Origin: DASUAS01 sp963756895
GTDB lineage: Bacteria; Actinomycetota; Acidimicrobiia; IMCC26256; DASPTH01
Assembly: GCA_963756895.1 (NCBI GenBank)
Contig: CAVWPI010000011.1
Span: 735,210-799,209, forward strand
DNA: 64,000 nt
Direction of reading: 5' to 3'
The notes below the pieces were generated by a model. That model had not been told where the DNA came from, made no database searches, and saw only the letters and a program-made list of their open reading frames with translations. A program made the translations under genes and the position numbers. This document shows positions 29,238 through 37,408 of this stretch, piece after piece; the first letter of the stretch is position 1; every line of letters begins with the position of its first letter.

Positions 29238-30020
29238 TCAGGCCGCCGTCCAGCCGCCATCCATCGAAAGATTGGCGCCGGTGATCGATGCCGCTTCATC
29301 GCGGCACAGGAACACCGCCATCGCCGCGACCTGCTCCGGCGTGACGAATTCCTTTGTCGGCTGCGCGGCAAGCAGCACATCGTTCATCACCTGCTCGCGC
29401 GTCATCCCGCGCGATGCCATCGTATCGGGGATCTGCTGTTCGACAAGCGGCGTCCAGACATAGCCCGGCGATATGCAATTCACGGTGATGCCGTCGGTCG
29501 CCGTTTCAAGCGCGATCGTCTTGGTCAGCCCGGCGATGCCATGCTTGGCCATCACATAGGCCGACTTGTTCGGGCTGGCGACGAGCGAATGCGCCGAGGC
29601 GGTGGAGATGATCCGGCCCCATTTCTTCGCCTTCATCAACGGCACCGCCGCCTGCATCAGATACCAGGCCGAGGTGAGGTTGATGCGGACGATCGCCTCG
29701 AACTTGTCGGCCGGAAAATCCTCGATCTTCGCAACGTGCTGGATGCCGGCGTTGGCGACGATGATGTCGGGCCCGCCCAACTCGTCATGGCAGCGACGCA
29801 CCATCGCCGCGATTTCCTCGGGCTTGGTCATGTCCGCCGCATCGTAGAGCGCCTTGCCGCTGGTCGCCTCCAGCGCGGCACGCTCCTTTTCGATCTCGGC
29901 GGCATCGCCGAAGCCGTTGATCACCACATGCGCGCCCTCGGCGGCGAACGCCTTGGCATAGGCAAGCCCGATCCCCGAGGTCGAGCCGGTGACCACGGCG
30001 GTTTTGCCTTTGAGGAACAT
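29238..30020 (-). CDS. bdhA: 3-hydroxybutyrate dehydrogenase
   Basis: Intact 260-residue SDR enzyme that oxidises D-3-hydroxybutyrate to acetoacetate with NAD+, linking polyhydroxybutyrate or ketone-body use to acetyl-CoA. It has TGSTSGIGLAYAKAFAAEGA (coenzyme loop), VANAGIQHVAKIEDFP, the catalytic Ser and Tyr-Lys in STASAHSLVASPNKSAYVMA-K, and the family-specific ISPGYVWTPLVEQQIPD and C-terminal SITGANLSMDGGWTAA. It follows the patatin-like gene, with which it is paired in many alphaproteobacteria, probably as one operon. Confidence 0.93.
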   Translation of the reverse strand: MFLKGKTAVVTGSTSGIGLAYAKAFAAEGAHVVINGFGDAAEIEKERAALEATSGKALYDAADMTKPEEIAAMVRRCHDELGGPDIIVANAGIQHVAKIEDFPADKFEAIVRINLTSAWYLMQAAVPLMKAKKWGRIISTASAHSLVASPNKSAYVMAKHGIAGLTKTIALETATDGITVNCISPGYVWTPLVEQQIPDTMASRGMTREQVMNDVLLAAQPTKEFVTPEQVAAMAVFLCRDEAASITGANLSMDGGWTAA

Positions 30021-30032
30021 GAGCGCGGTCTC

Positions 30033-31201
30033 CTATTGGCTGGAGTGAGGTCGAAGGCGGCGGTCTTGCCGTCCAGAATGTTCTCGAGCGACCAGCCGGG
30101 CATTGGCCATCGTCTCGCTGACGGCTTCGTGCCCGGCCGCCCAATGCTCGCGCATCGTGCGCGCGGAAAATTCGAAATCGCGGCTGCCGCCTTCCCAGGC
30201 ATTGGCGCGGTAGATCAGATGCACGAGGCTGACGGGCTGTTCAGCGGCGCGCGCGGCAAGCGCTTTGACGTCGGCATCGTCGAGCAACTCAGGCGGCAGC
30301 TTCGCGATCACCTTGCGGATCGCTTCGCGTTCCTTGCGCAGCTTCATCAACTGATCGGTCACCTGGCGCGGTGCGGCTGGAGAAGCGGATTTCCTTTTCT
30401 CGCGCCATCACGTCCATGATCGTTTGCGGCGGCTCGGTCGCTGCGGAAAACAGATCGACCTGAAACACCAGCAACTCGCGGCTCTGGTGATCCAGCACAT
30501 GGCTGAGCGGGGTGTTCGAAACCAGCCCGCCGTCCCACCACAAGCGGCCGTCGATTTCGACAGGCGGCAGCCCCGGCGGCAGCGCGCCCGAAGCCATGAT
30601 GTGCCGCGCATCGAGCCGTTCGCGCGTCGTATCGAAATAGCGGAAGTTGCCGCTGTCCACATCGACGGCGCCCACCGACAGGCGCACCGGACCATCGTTC
30701 AGCAGCTCCCAATCGATCAGCTCGTCGAGCGTCGCGATCAGCGGCGCGCGAATCGTAGAAGCTCAACGCCTCGGGCGTTCCCGGCGCCGCGAACATCGGC
30801 GATACGGGGCGCGGCGAAAAGAACCCCGGCACGCCGGACGCCAGCACGAATCCCGCCGACCATTCGTGCAGCCACTCGCGGAGATGATCGTTGGGGAAAA
30901 TCGGGAAGCTCGGCAGCGAACTCGTCACCCGATCCCAGAACTGCCGCAGCCGTTCCACCCGGCGTTCCGGCGGATTGCCTGCGAAGATCGCCGCATTGAC
31001 CGCGCCGATCGAAATCCCCGCGACCCAATCCACCTCGATCGCGCTGTCGGCAAGGCCATCGATCACGCCCGCCTGATAGCTGCCCAGCGCCCCGCCGCCC
31101 TGAAGCACCAGCGCGACCTGATCGGGCAGCGGCAGCGCGGATGCGTGGCGTCGCGGCTTTGCTTCGGTTCGCGACTCGCGCGGGGTATCGACATCCGCCA
31201 T
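30033..31201 (-). CDS. Patatin-like phospholipase with DUF3734 (frameshifted)
   Basis: Acyl hydrolase of about 390 residues. The N-terminal patatin domain has the oxyanion loop VLQGGGALGSYQAGV, nucleophile elbow GISIGAVNAAIF (GxSxG) and the catalytic Asp in WWDGGLVSNTPLSHVL. A C-terminal DUF3734 follows (DQLMKLRKEREAIRKVIAKL; SLVHLIYRANAWEGGSRDFE). Frames change near 30755, 30365 and 30105. The end is uncertain; the stop at 30033 is used. In alphaproteobacteria this patatin is adjacent to bdhA and may act in polyhydroxybutyrate or lipid turnover (inference). It is divergent from the metallopeptidase at 31303. Confidence 0.85.
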
Positions 31202-31302
31202 CGACGCCCAGATGGCGCTGCACCGCAACAGGATCAAGCCTGCTTGCAACCGAACCTCGCTCGGCGCATTCCTGTGACAGCCATCAACAGGATGACACGC
31301 GC

Positions 31303-32209
31303 ATGCGGCTCGACGATTTCGATCCCAACATCAAGGTCGGCGATCAAGGCAATCGCGGCGGCGGATTCGGTGGCGGCGGCGGTGGCGGGATGCTGCTCGG
31401 CCTGCTGCCGATGGTGTTCAGCCGGTTCGGCTGCGGCGGCGTGGTCGTATTGCTCGCAATCGCCTTCTTCCTCGGCGGCAATCCGCTCGGCCTGATCAGC
31501 GGCGGCTCCTCACCAAGTGGGCAGGTGGCCCAGGCGCCCGGCCGGCGGCAACGCCACGCAAATCTGCACCACCAATCCCGACAAGAGGGCGGCGTGCAAC
31601 GCGTTCAGCTCAGCCGACAAGACCTGGGCCGCGGTGTTCCAGCAATCAGGCAAGACCTTCGCTCAACCGACGCTGCAATTCTACGATCAGAACGGCAAAT
31701 CCGGCTGCGGCGCAGCTCAAGCGGCGATGGGCCCCTTCTACTGCCCAAGCGATCAGAGCATCTATCTCGACACCAGCTTCTTCGATGAGCTTGCGAACAA
31801 ATACGGCGCCAAGGGCGATTTCGCGCAGGATTATGTGATCGCGCACGAATTCGGCCATCACATCCAGGAATTGCTCGGCACGTCGGATCAGGTTCAGCGC
31901 GAAATGCGGCAATCGAGCCCGGCGCAAGCCAATGCGTTATCGGTTCGCCTGGAGCTGCAAGCCGATTGCTACGCAGGCGTCTGGGCGGGCCTCAACCGCG
32001 ATCGGATGGATCCCGGCGATCTCGAGGAAGGGCTGACCGCGGCGCAGGCGATCGGCGACGATACGCTGCAGAAGGAAACGCAGGGCCGCGTGGTGCCGGA
32101 CAGCTTCACCCACGGCACCTCGGCCGAGCGCATGGCGTGGCTGAGGCGCGGCATCACGACCGCCGATCCCAGCCAGTGCGACACCTTCTCGGGAAGCATC
32201 GACATCTGA
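31303..32209 (+). CDS. ypfJ: Neutral zinc metallopeptidase, YpfJ family (one frameshift)
   Basis: Membrane-anchored protease of about 302 residues. The start MRLDDFDPNIKVGDQGNRGG is followed by a Gly-rich stretch and one transmembrane segment (GVVVLLAIAFFLGG). The frame changes near 31540, then the peptidase domain runs to the stop: LQFYDQNGKSGCGAAQAAMG, the zinc motif AHEFGHHIQ, and the distal ligand region RLELQADCYAGVWA. It ends FTHGTSAERMAWLRRGI-, the usual family tail. The natural substrate is unknown. Confidence 0.88.
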
Positions 32210-32321
32210 TCCGCCCACTGTTCCCCGGCGAAGGCCGGGGCCCAGTTGGCGGAAAGGCACTGCGGGCGCTACGGCAACAACGCCCTGTCGATAATTGGGG
32301 CCCGGCCGTTCGCCGGCTAGG

Positions 32322-33314
32322 TCACAAACGAACCAGCATCTTGCCGGTATTGCCGCCGGAAAACAGCCCCATGAACGCGGCCGGCATCGCCTCCAGCCCG
32401 TCATGCACCGTCTCTTCGCGCTTGAGCTGGCCTGCCTTCACCAATCCGCCCATATCCTGATAGAATTCGGCGGCGCGGTTCATGAAATCGGTGACGATGA
32501 AGCCCTGCATCCGCACGCGCATCCCGATCAGCCGGGCGAGATAGCGCAATTCGGTGGGCTTCCCATCGTTGTAGATGTCGATCATGCCGCAGATCGCGAA
32601 CCGCGCATGCGCGTTGGCGACAGCAAGCGCCGCATCGAGATGATCGCTGCCGACATTGTCGAAATAGACGTCGATCCCGCGCGGAGCGGCTTCCATCAGT
32701 TTCTTGACCAGCGGCGCTGCGCCATCCTTGTAATCGATCACCGCGTCGGCGCCGAGCGATTTGACCCACGCGCATTTATCCGCGCCGCCGGCGGACCCGA
32801 TCACCGTCATGCCCTTGGCCTTGGCGATCTGAACCACCGTCGATCCCACCGCACCGGCTGCTGCCGACACGAACACGACATCGCCGGGCTTGGCGCTGGC
32901 GACATCCAACAGGCCGAAATAGCCTGTCATGCCCGGCATGCCGAGCTGCCCAAGAAACGCCTGCGCCGGCACACCGAGATCGGGCAGCTTTTGCACATGC
33001 GCGCCATCGACGACCGCTTCGTCGCGCCAGCCCATCATATGTTGCACCATGTCGCCGGCTTTCAGGCCATCGGCCTTGCTTTCGACGACTTCGCCGATCG
33101 CGCCACCTTCCATCGGCGCGCCGATCTGAAACGGTGGAACATAGCTTTTCACGTCGTTCATCCGGCCGCGCATGTAGGGATCGACCGACAGCCAGCGATT
33201 GGCGATGCGAACCTGGCCATCGCCGAGGCTTGGCGTATCGATCGAGACGAGTTCGAAATTCGCGTCGGTCGGCATCCCTTGCGGGCGTGATTTCAGCGTC
33301 CAGGCATGCCCCAC
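32322..33314 (-). CDS. NADP-dependent MDR oxidoreductase (CurA/prostaglandin-reductase type)
   Basis: Intact 330-residue zinc-independent medium-chain reductase that reduces alkenal or enone double bonds with NADPH. It starts at GTG 33314 (VGHAWTLKSRPQGMPTD) behind a GGAGAG ribosome site. Landmarks are NRWLSVDPYMRGRM, the Rossmann motif VFVSAAAGAVGSTVVQIAKA, IDVYFDNVGSDHLDAAL and the C-terminal AAFMGLFSGGNTGKMLVRL. No zinc-binding cysteines are seen, as expected for the family. Upstream is the terminator of the DUF2171 gene. Confidence 0.9.
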   Translation of the reverse strand: MGHAWTLKSRPQGMPTDANFELVSIDTPSLGDGQVRIANRWLSVDPYMRGRMNDVKSYVPPFQIGAPMEGGAIGEVVESKADGLKAGDMVQHMMGWRDEAVVDGAHVQKLPDLGVPAQAFLGQLGMPGMTGYFGLLDVASAKPGDVVFVSAAAGAVGSTVVQIAKAKGMTVIGSAGGADKCAWVKSLGADAVIDYKDGAAPLVKKLMEAAPRGIDVYFDNVGSDHLDAALAVANAHARFAICGMIDIYNDGKPTELRYLARLIGMRVRMQGFIVTDFMNRAAEFYQDMGGLVKAGQLKREETVHDGLEAMPAAFMGLFSGGNTGKMLVRL

Positions 33315-33389
33315 GGCTGCTCTCCTATCTGGTGTTTTTCGTGGATCGGGTATGGCAGACGCGTTGCGAAATGCAATCCGTCGAACATG

Positions 33390-33420
33390 AAAAGGGCCCA
33401 AGCGCGTGCGCCCAGGCCCT
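33390..33420 (-). terminator. Terminator of the DUF2171 gene
   Basis: On the minus strand AGGGCC...GGCCCT forms a stem with a GC-rich loop, ended by TTTT, 40 nt after the stop of the 33461 gene. Confidence 0.65.
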
Positions 33421-33460
33421 CTTTCAAAGCGGCCATCTAAATAGCCGCTGTCCCTACCGC

Positions 33461-34417
33461 TCAGTAGGTGCCGGAAAAACTGCGGCCAAGGGTGCGCGCG
33501 CCGACATCGTAGGAGCGATCGTCACGCCCCTCGGAAAACAACGCCTGGCTTCGCTCTTCGTCCTTCCAATGCGCGTGCGCATCGTTGGCTGTTTTTCGGA
33601 TCATCACCTTGTCATCAACCGATTGAATCCAGCGCGACGGGATCGAATGGTGATGCCCGCCGGCATCGGGATCGTTCTTGGTCAGGATGATCCGATCGCC
33701 GCGAACCTTGTCGACGGTGCCGACATGCTCGCCATCCGATCCGACGACCTCCATATGTTCGCTCACGCGCGACAGCGAACTGCGCTGCCCCTGGCGCTCC
33801 TGCCGCCAGCTGCCGAACTCGTTATGGAACTTCTGTCGATTTTCCTGGCGGTATTCGTGATAGTCGCGATCGAGCGCATCGATCTGTTGCTTGCGCCAGC
33901 TGTGATAATCCTGATCGCGATCGTCGCTGCCGTAATTGCGGCCGGCATGGCGCTCATCATAACGCTGATCCATCTCGCGCCGCCGTTCCGCCTCGTCATC
34001 GCCGAACCAAGAGCGCACTTCGTCTCCGGCACGATCGATGAAACCGCGATTCTCATAATCATAACCCTGCGGCTGCCTGCCATAACCCCGCTCGGGCGCT
34101 ATGTCGCGGCGCCGCGCCTCGGCAAAGCGACGGCTATCGGATGCGTCGCTGCCATAATACGGCCGACCGCTGCGGCCTTCTGCATATGTCCCGCGGTTGC
34201 CGGGGTAGTCGTCGGCGGCGGCATAGCGCTCGCCTCGATCATTGCCGCCGCGGCGCTGCCGCCCGCCGCCGATCTCCCCGGCAGCTTCGTAGCTGCGCGC
34301 GCTGGAATAGCTGAATTCCCGGCCCGACCCATAATCGTCGCCATAATCCTGTGGCGTCGAACGGCCGTAATAATCGCCTTGCGGATCGGTGTTTCGCGGA
34401 TATCGCTCGTAACCCAT
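33461..34417 (-). CDS. DUF2171 (PRC-barrel-like) stress-type protein
   Basis: Intact 318-residue hydrophilic protein. The N-terminal 130 residues are low in complexity and rich in Arg, Tyr, Gly and Ser. SWFGDDEAERRREMDQ and DQDYHSWRKQQIDALDRDY-type segments follow, then a C-terminal DUF2171 domain (HMEVVGSDGEHVGTVDKVRG, HSIPSRWIQSVDDKVMIRK). Related SWFGDE-motif proteins in sphingomonads are annotated only by domain, often in stress or envelope contexts. A terminator follows and a 328-nt gene-free region precedes it. Confidence 0.75.
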   Translation of the reverse strand: MGYERYPRNTDPQGDYYGRSTPQDYGDDYGSGREFSYSSARSYEAAGEIGGGRQRRGGNDRGERYAAADDYPGNRGTYAEGRSGRPYYGSDASDSRRFAEARRRDIAPERGYGRQPQGYDYENRGFIDRAGDEVRSWFGDDEAERRREMDQRYDERHAGRNYGSDDRDQDYHSWRKQQIDALDRDYHEYRQENRQKFHNEFGSWRQERQGQRSSLSRVSEHMEVVGSDGEHVGTVDKVRGDRIILTKNDPDAGGHHHSIPSRWIQSVDDKVMIRKTANDAHAHWKDEERSQALFSEGRDDRSYDVGARTLGRSFSGTY

Positions 34418-34745
34418 GACATCGCCTCCTTACGCTGAACATGCTCCTGCGCGGCCATCCAGCGTCCGCGCTTCAGAGCCCTATCAACGGGGGCAATGCA
34501 GCGATGTTCCGTTGCTTGCGACCGGCCCACAAGCTGATGAGGTGGATGCCCTTTTGCTCTGATTTCGATCGCGGAGCTGCTTAAATCCTAGCCCCCGCAC
34601 CCTTCGATCTGATCGACCTAGACTGCCGTGCAGCCGGCCATCGCCGCTGCCTGCGATTCACGAGCGTTGCACCAACCACCGCATATGCCGCCCCTGAATA
34701 GGCCAACCGCACTGTGATCGGCGATTTTTGCCGAGTAGCGCACGA
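34418..34745. other. Intergenic region between the halogenase-like operon and the DUF2171 gene
   Basis: 328 nt with no convincing gene, tRNA or terminator. It should contain the promoter for the DUF2171 gene (minus strand). I saw no clear hexamers. Confidence 0.4.
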
Positions 34746-35840
34746 TCATCCCTGCAGGTGGAATGACTTCTCGACGGCAGAGGCCCAGTGCGACAGAACT
34801 TTTGCTGCAACGGGTCGATCGGTGCGATCCGCATTGGGGTTATGACGGAGCGGCGACAAACCGATGGCGTCAAAACAGGCCAACCACTGATCCGCTTGCC
34901 AAAAGAATGCTCCGTCATCGGGAAGCAATCCGGCTGCGCGAAAAATCTCCTCATATTGTTCGAGCAGCGGTGGAGCGGCGTGCTTGCCGTCGATCATTCG
35001 CAGAAGAGCAGCATCGATGGCGTGGATCAGATCGCGTTCGGCCCAGAACAAGCGGCGATATTCGGCAGCCAGAGCTGCCGTCTCCGCAGGCCTGGGAAGC
35101 AGATTGACCAGCCGAGCGACGGCCGAGACCGTCGCGCTTATTCCGAACGACTTGAATCCTTCGAGCGCGAGCGCCGCGCTGCCAGCACCGAGCACGTTTC
35201 CTTCCCATCCAGCGACGTTCCCGACAATGCCGCTCGGCGAGGCATTGACGAACAAATCCGCCGTCAGATGCGAGCCGTCAGCGAGCGACAGAGCGGCGAT
35301 CCCATCCTGTCCAAGGATCGCCTCAACCAACGGCGCAGTTTCGCGGACTCCGTTCCGGGAAGAGTTGGTCTTGAGGAGTGCGAGATAGGCTCGTGCATCG
35401 ACTTCCCAGCCGACGACGATACTCTCGATCACCGTTCGTTCGGCATCGGGACGCAGCGTGGCGCCAGCCATGAGCGCAGCATTCGCCGAGTATGATCCGA
35501 GCGGAAGAGCCTCCCCCGATTGTCGCAAGCGCAGCCATTGATCGCGGAAATCATGATCGTGCGGGCCGCCATAGCGCCCGTAAGGAATGTCCCTGTCTGC
35601 CATTCCGGTCGATAGGTGGATCCCGTAGCAATGCTTCCCCATCCGATCGAGCGCATCGGGCGGCACCGCCAACAATCGGTGCGCGCGCTCAATGTCAGGC
35701 GTCAGGCAGACGGTGCCGATATCGACATTTCCTTCCGGCACCAGATCGACTGAATAGAGACCGCGCAGCAGTCGTGCGGCCAACGCCGCGAATAACCATG
35801 CCTCGACGTTGCTGCCGATCACGGCCAGACGGCCGGTCAT
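34746..35840 (-). CDS. Degenerate tryptophan-halogenase-like protein
   Basis: Intact 364-residue protein related to, but shorter than, the flavin-dependent halogenase encoded upstream. It begins MTGRLAVIGSNVEAWLFAAL; the dinucleotide-binding GxGxxG is changed to GSNVEA. The C-terminal half (TAALAAEYRRLFWAERDLIH, DGAFFWQADQWLACFDAIGL) follows the halogenase fold. The WxWxIP motif and the catalytic Lys are not present. It overlaps the halogenase gene by 4 bp (ATGA), implying translational coupling. Such halogenase-like pairs behind a TonB receptor recur in sphingomonads and Caulobacter. A non-catalytic partner role is inferred. Confidence 0.75.
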   Translation of the reverse strand: MTGRLAVIGSNVEAWLFAALAARLLRGLYSVDLVPEGNVDIGTVCLTPDIERAHRLLAVPPDALDRMGKHCYGIHLSTGMADRDIPYGRYGGPHDHDFRDQWLRLRQSGEALPLGSYSANAALMAGATLRPDAERTVIESIVVGWEVDARAYLALLKTNSSRNGVRETAPLVEAILGQDGIAALSLADGSHLTADLFVNASPSGIVGNVAGWEGNVLGAGSAALALEGFKSFGISATVSAVARLVNLLPRPAETAALAAEYRRLFWAERDLIHAIDAALLRMIDGKHAAPPLLEQYEEIFRAAGLLPDDGAFFWQADQWLACFDAIGLSPLRHNPNADRTDRPVAAKVLSHWASAVEKSFHLQG

Positions 35841-37339
35841 GGCGTGTCTCCAGCGTCAGCCATGCGGTCAAAATAGGCACGGTGCATCGGCATCCGCCTC
35901 ACCAGGTCGCCGATCATCCGCTTGCCTTGGTCGAAATGTGCAGCGACGGTGCCGATCGGCTGTCGATCCGCCAGGGGATGATAGGATCGCGGAACAATGC
36001 CCATGCCGAACAGGATCGCCGCCCAGCTCGGAGCGGCGAAGCTGCGATCGTCGATGATCGCTATTTCACCCGTGGCAGTGAACAACTCGATCTGGTGCGC
36101 CAAAGTATCGGGGATCGATTGACGGCGCATCGCCTGCCAGAATGGTTCATCGCGCTCGCTCAAGCGGTAATGCAGGATAATAAAGTCTCGAATGCTGGAG
36201 AAGGCATCGGACATGGTTCGATTATAGTCGCGCATCAATGCGGGATCGAGGCCGGCGGTGGGGAACAGCTCGACCAACCGGCCGATACCGCGCTCGATCA
36301 GGTTGATGCTCGTCGATTCAAGCGGTTCCAGAAAGCCGCCCGACAAGCCGATCGCGACGCAATTGCCGGCCCAGAATTGGCGGCGATGCCCCGTCTTGAA
36401 CCGCAACTGTCGCGGCTGGGCGAGCGGTTCGCCCTCCAGACCGGCAATCAGCTCGGTCAATGCGGCATCGTCATCCTGAAAGGCGCTCGAATACACCTGG
36501 CCGTTCCCGACGCGGTGTTGCAACGGAATGCGCCAGCGCCAGCCTCCACTCGTCGCCGTCGCTCGGGTGAACGGCGCGATATCTTCGCCCCCGGCACAGG
36601 GCACCGCCCAAGCGCGATCGGCGGGTAGCCAATGACCCCAATCCTCAAAGCCAACGCCCATCGCGCCGCCGATCAGAAGCGCTCGAAAGCCCGAGCAATC
36701 GATGAACAGATCGCCTTCGATCGTCCGACCGTCGCGCAGCACGAGCTTCTCGATCAAACCGCTTCCGGCCCCGATCGCCACATGCTCGACTTGCCCCTCG
36801 ACATGCCCCACGCCGGCAGCAACCGCGATGCGGGCAAGGTTGGCCGCATAGCGCGATGCATCGAAGTGGTACGCATAGGAATAAGAGCTCGCGAGTCCCC
36901 CGCCCGGCTCAGCCGGATGAGCGAACCGTCCCGCCCGGGCCGCAACCGCTGCAACCGAATAATCGTCGAGCTGATCGTATCGGCCCAGCCGGGTGATCTG
37001 ATGAAAGGGGGCGATGCCCGCGATATCCGGCCCATAGTCGCCGAAACCGTGGAAAAAGCGGTGCCCCCGCCGGCGCCAATCGCAAAATTCGATGCCCAGC
37101 TTGAAGGTTGCGTGGGCGTTGCGCAGCACGCCTGGCTCATCGACGCCCACAGCATCGTTGAATTGGCGAATGGTGGGAAGCGTCGCCTCGCCGACGCCCA
37201 CAATGCCGATTTCAGCGGACTCGACCAGCGTGATCGTGAAATCGGATGGCCGCGCCATGCGCACCAGCGCAAGCGCCGTCATCCATCCGGCAGTCCCCCC
37301 GCCGACGATGACGATGCGCCGGACACCACCCTCTCTCAT
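35837..37339 (-). CDS. Tryptophan-halogenase-family flavoprotein
   Basis: Intact 500-residue FAD-dependent halogenase-family protein. The FAD motif IVGGGTAGWMTALAL (residues 11-25), GVGEATLPTIRQFN, the catalytic-type Lys80 in HATFKLGIEF, the signature WRWRIPLQH (WxWxIP) and FLEPLESTSINLIERG are all present. These are the features that distinguish true flavin-dependent halogenases from ordinary monooxygenases. No tryptophan pathway is near. The gene sits between a TonB receptor and a degenerate paralogue in a glycan locus, so its substrate may be a plant phenolic or sugar-linked aromatic, or it may serve another role. The real substrate is unknown. Confidence 0.88.
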   Translation of the reverse strand: MREGGVRRIVIVGGGTAGWMTALALVRMARPSDFTITLVESAEIGIVGVGEATLPTIRQFNDAVGVDEPGVLRNAHATFKLGIEFCDWRRRGHRFFHGFGDYGPDIAGIAPFHQITRLGRYDQLDDYSVAAVAARAGRFAHPAEPGGGLASSYSYAYHFDASRYAANLARIAVAAGVGHVEGQVEHVAIGAGSGLIEKLVLRDGRTIEGDLFIDCSGFRALLIGGAMGVGFEDWGHWLPADRAWAVPCAGGEDIAPFTRATATSGGWRWRIPLQHRVGNGQVYSSAFQDDDAALTELIAGLEGEPLAQPRQLRFKTGHRRQFWAGNCVAIGLSGGFLEPLESTSINLIERGIGRLVELFPTAGLDPALMRDYNRTMSDAFSSIRDFIILHYRLSERDEPFWQAMRRQSIPDTLAHQIELFTATGEIAIIDDRSFAAPSWAAILFGMGIVPRSYHPLADRQPIGTVAAHFDQGKRMIGDLVRRMPMHRAYFDRMADAGDTP

Positions 37340-37408
37340 CGTTCGCGCCCAGCGCCTTTCGTCACCATCTGTAAGCGAGGCCCGGCCATCGCCGAGCCTC
37401 GCTTCTTA

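Noticed and set aside
34746..37339. A halogenated natural-product gene cluster
   Set aside because: No PKS, NRPS, prenyltransferase or other biosynthetic genes are nearby; the flanks are glycan-utilisation genes.
37373..37405. A terminator after the TonB receptor
   Set aside because: The AAGCGAGGC hairpin has no T-run on the receptor strand and lies within a gap to co-directional genes that look co-transcribed, so a terminator call is not supported.
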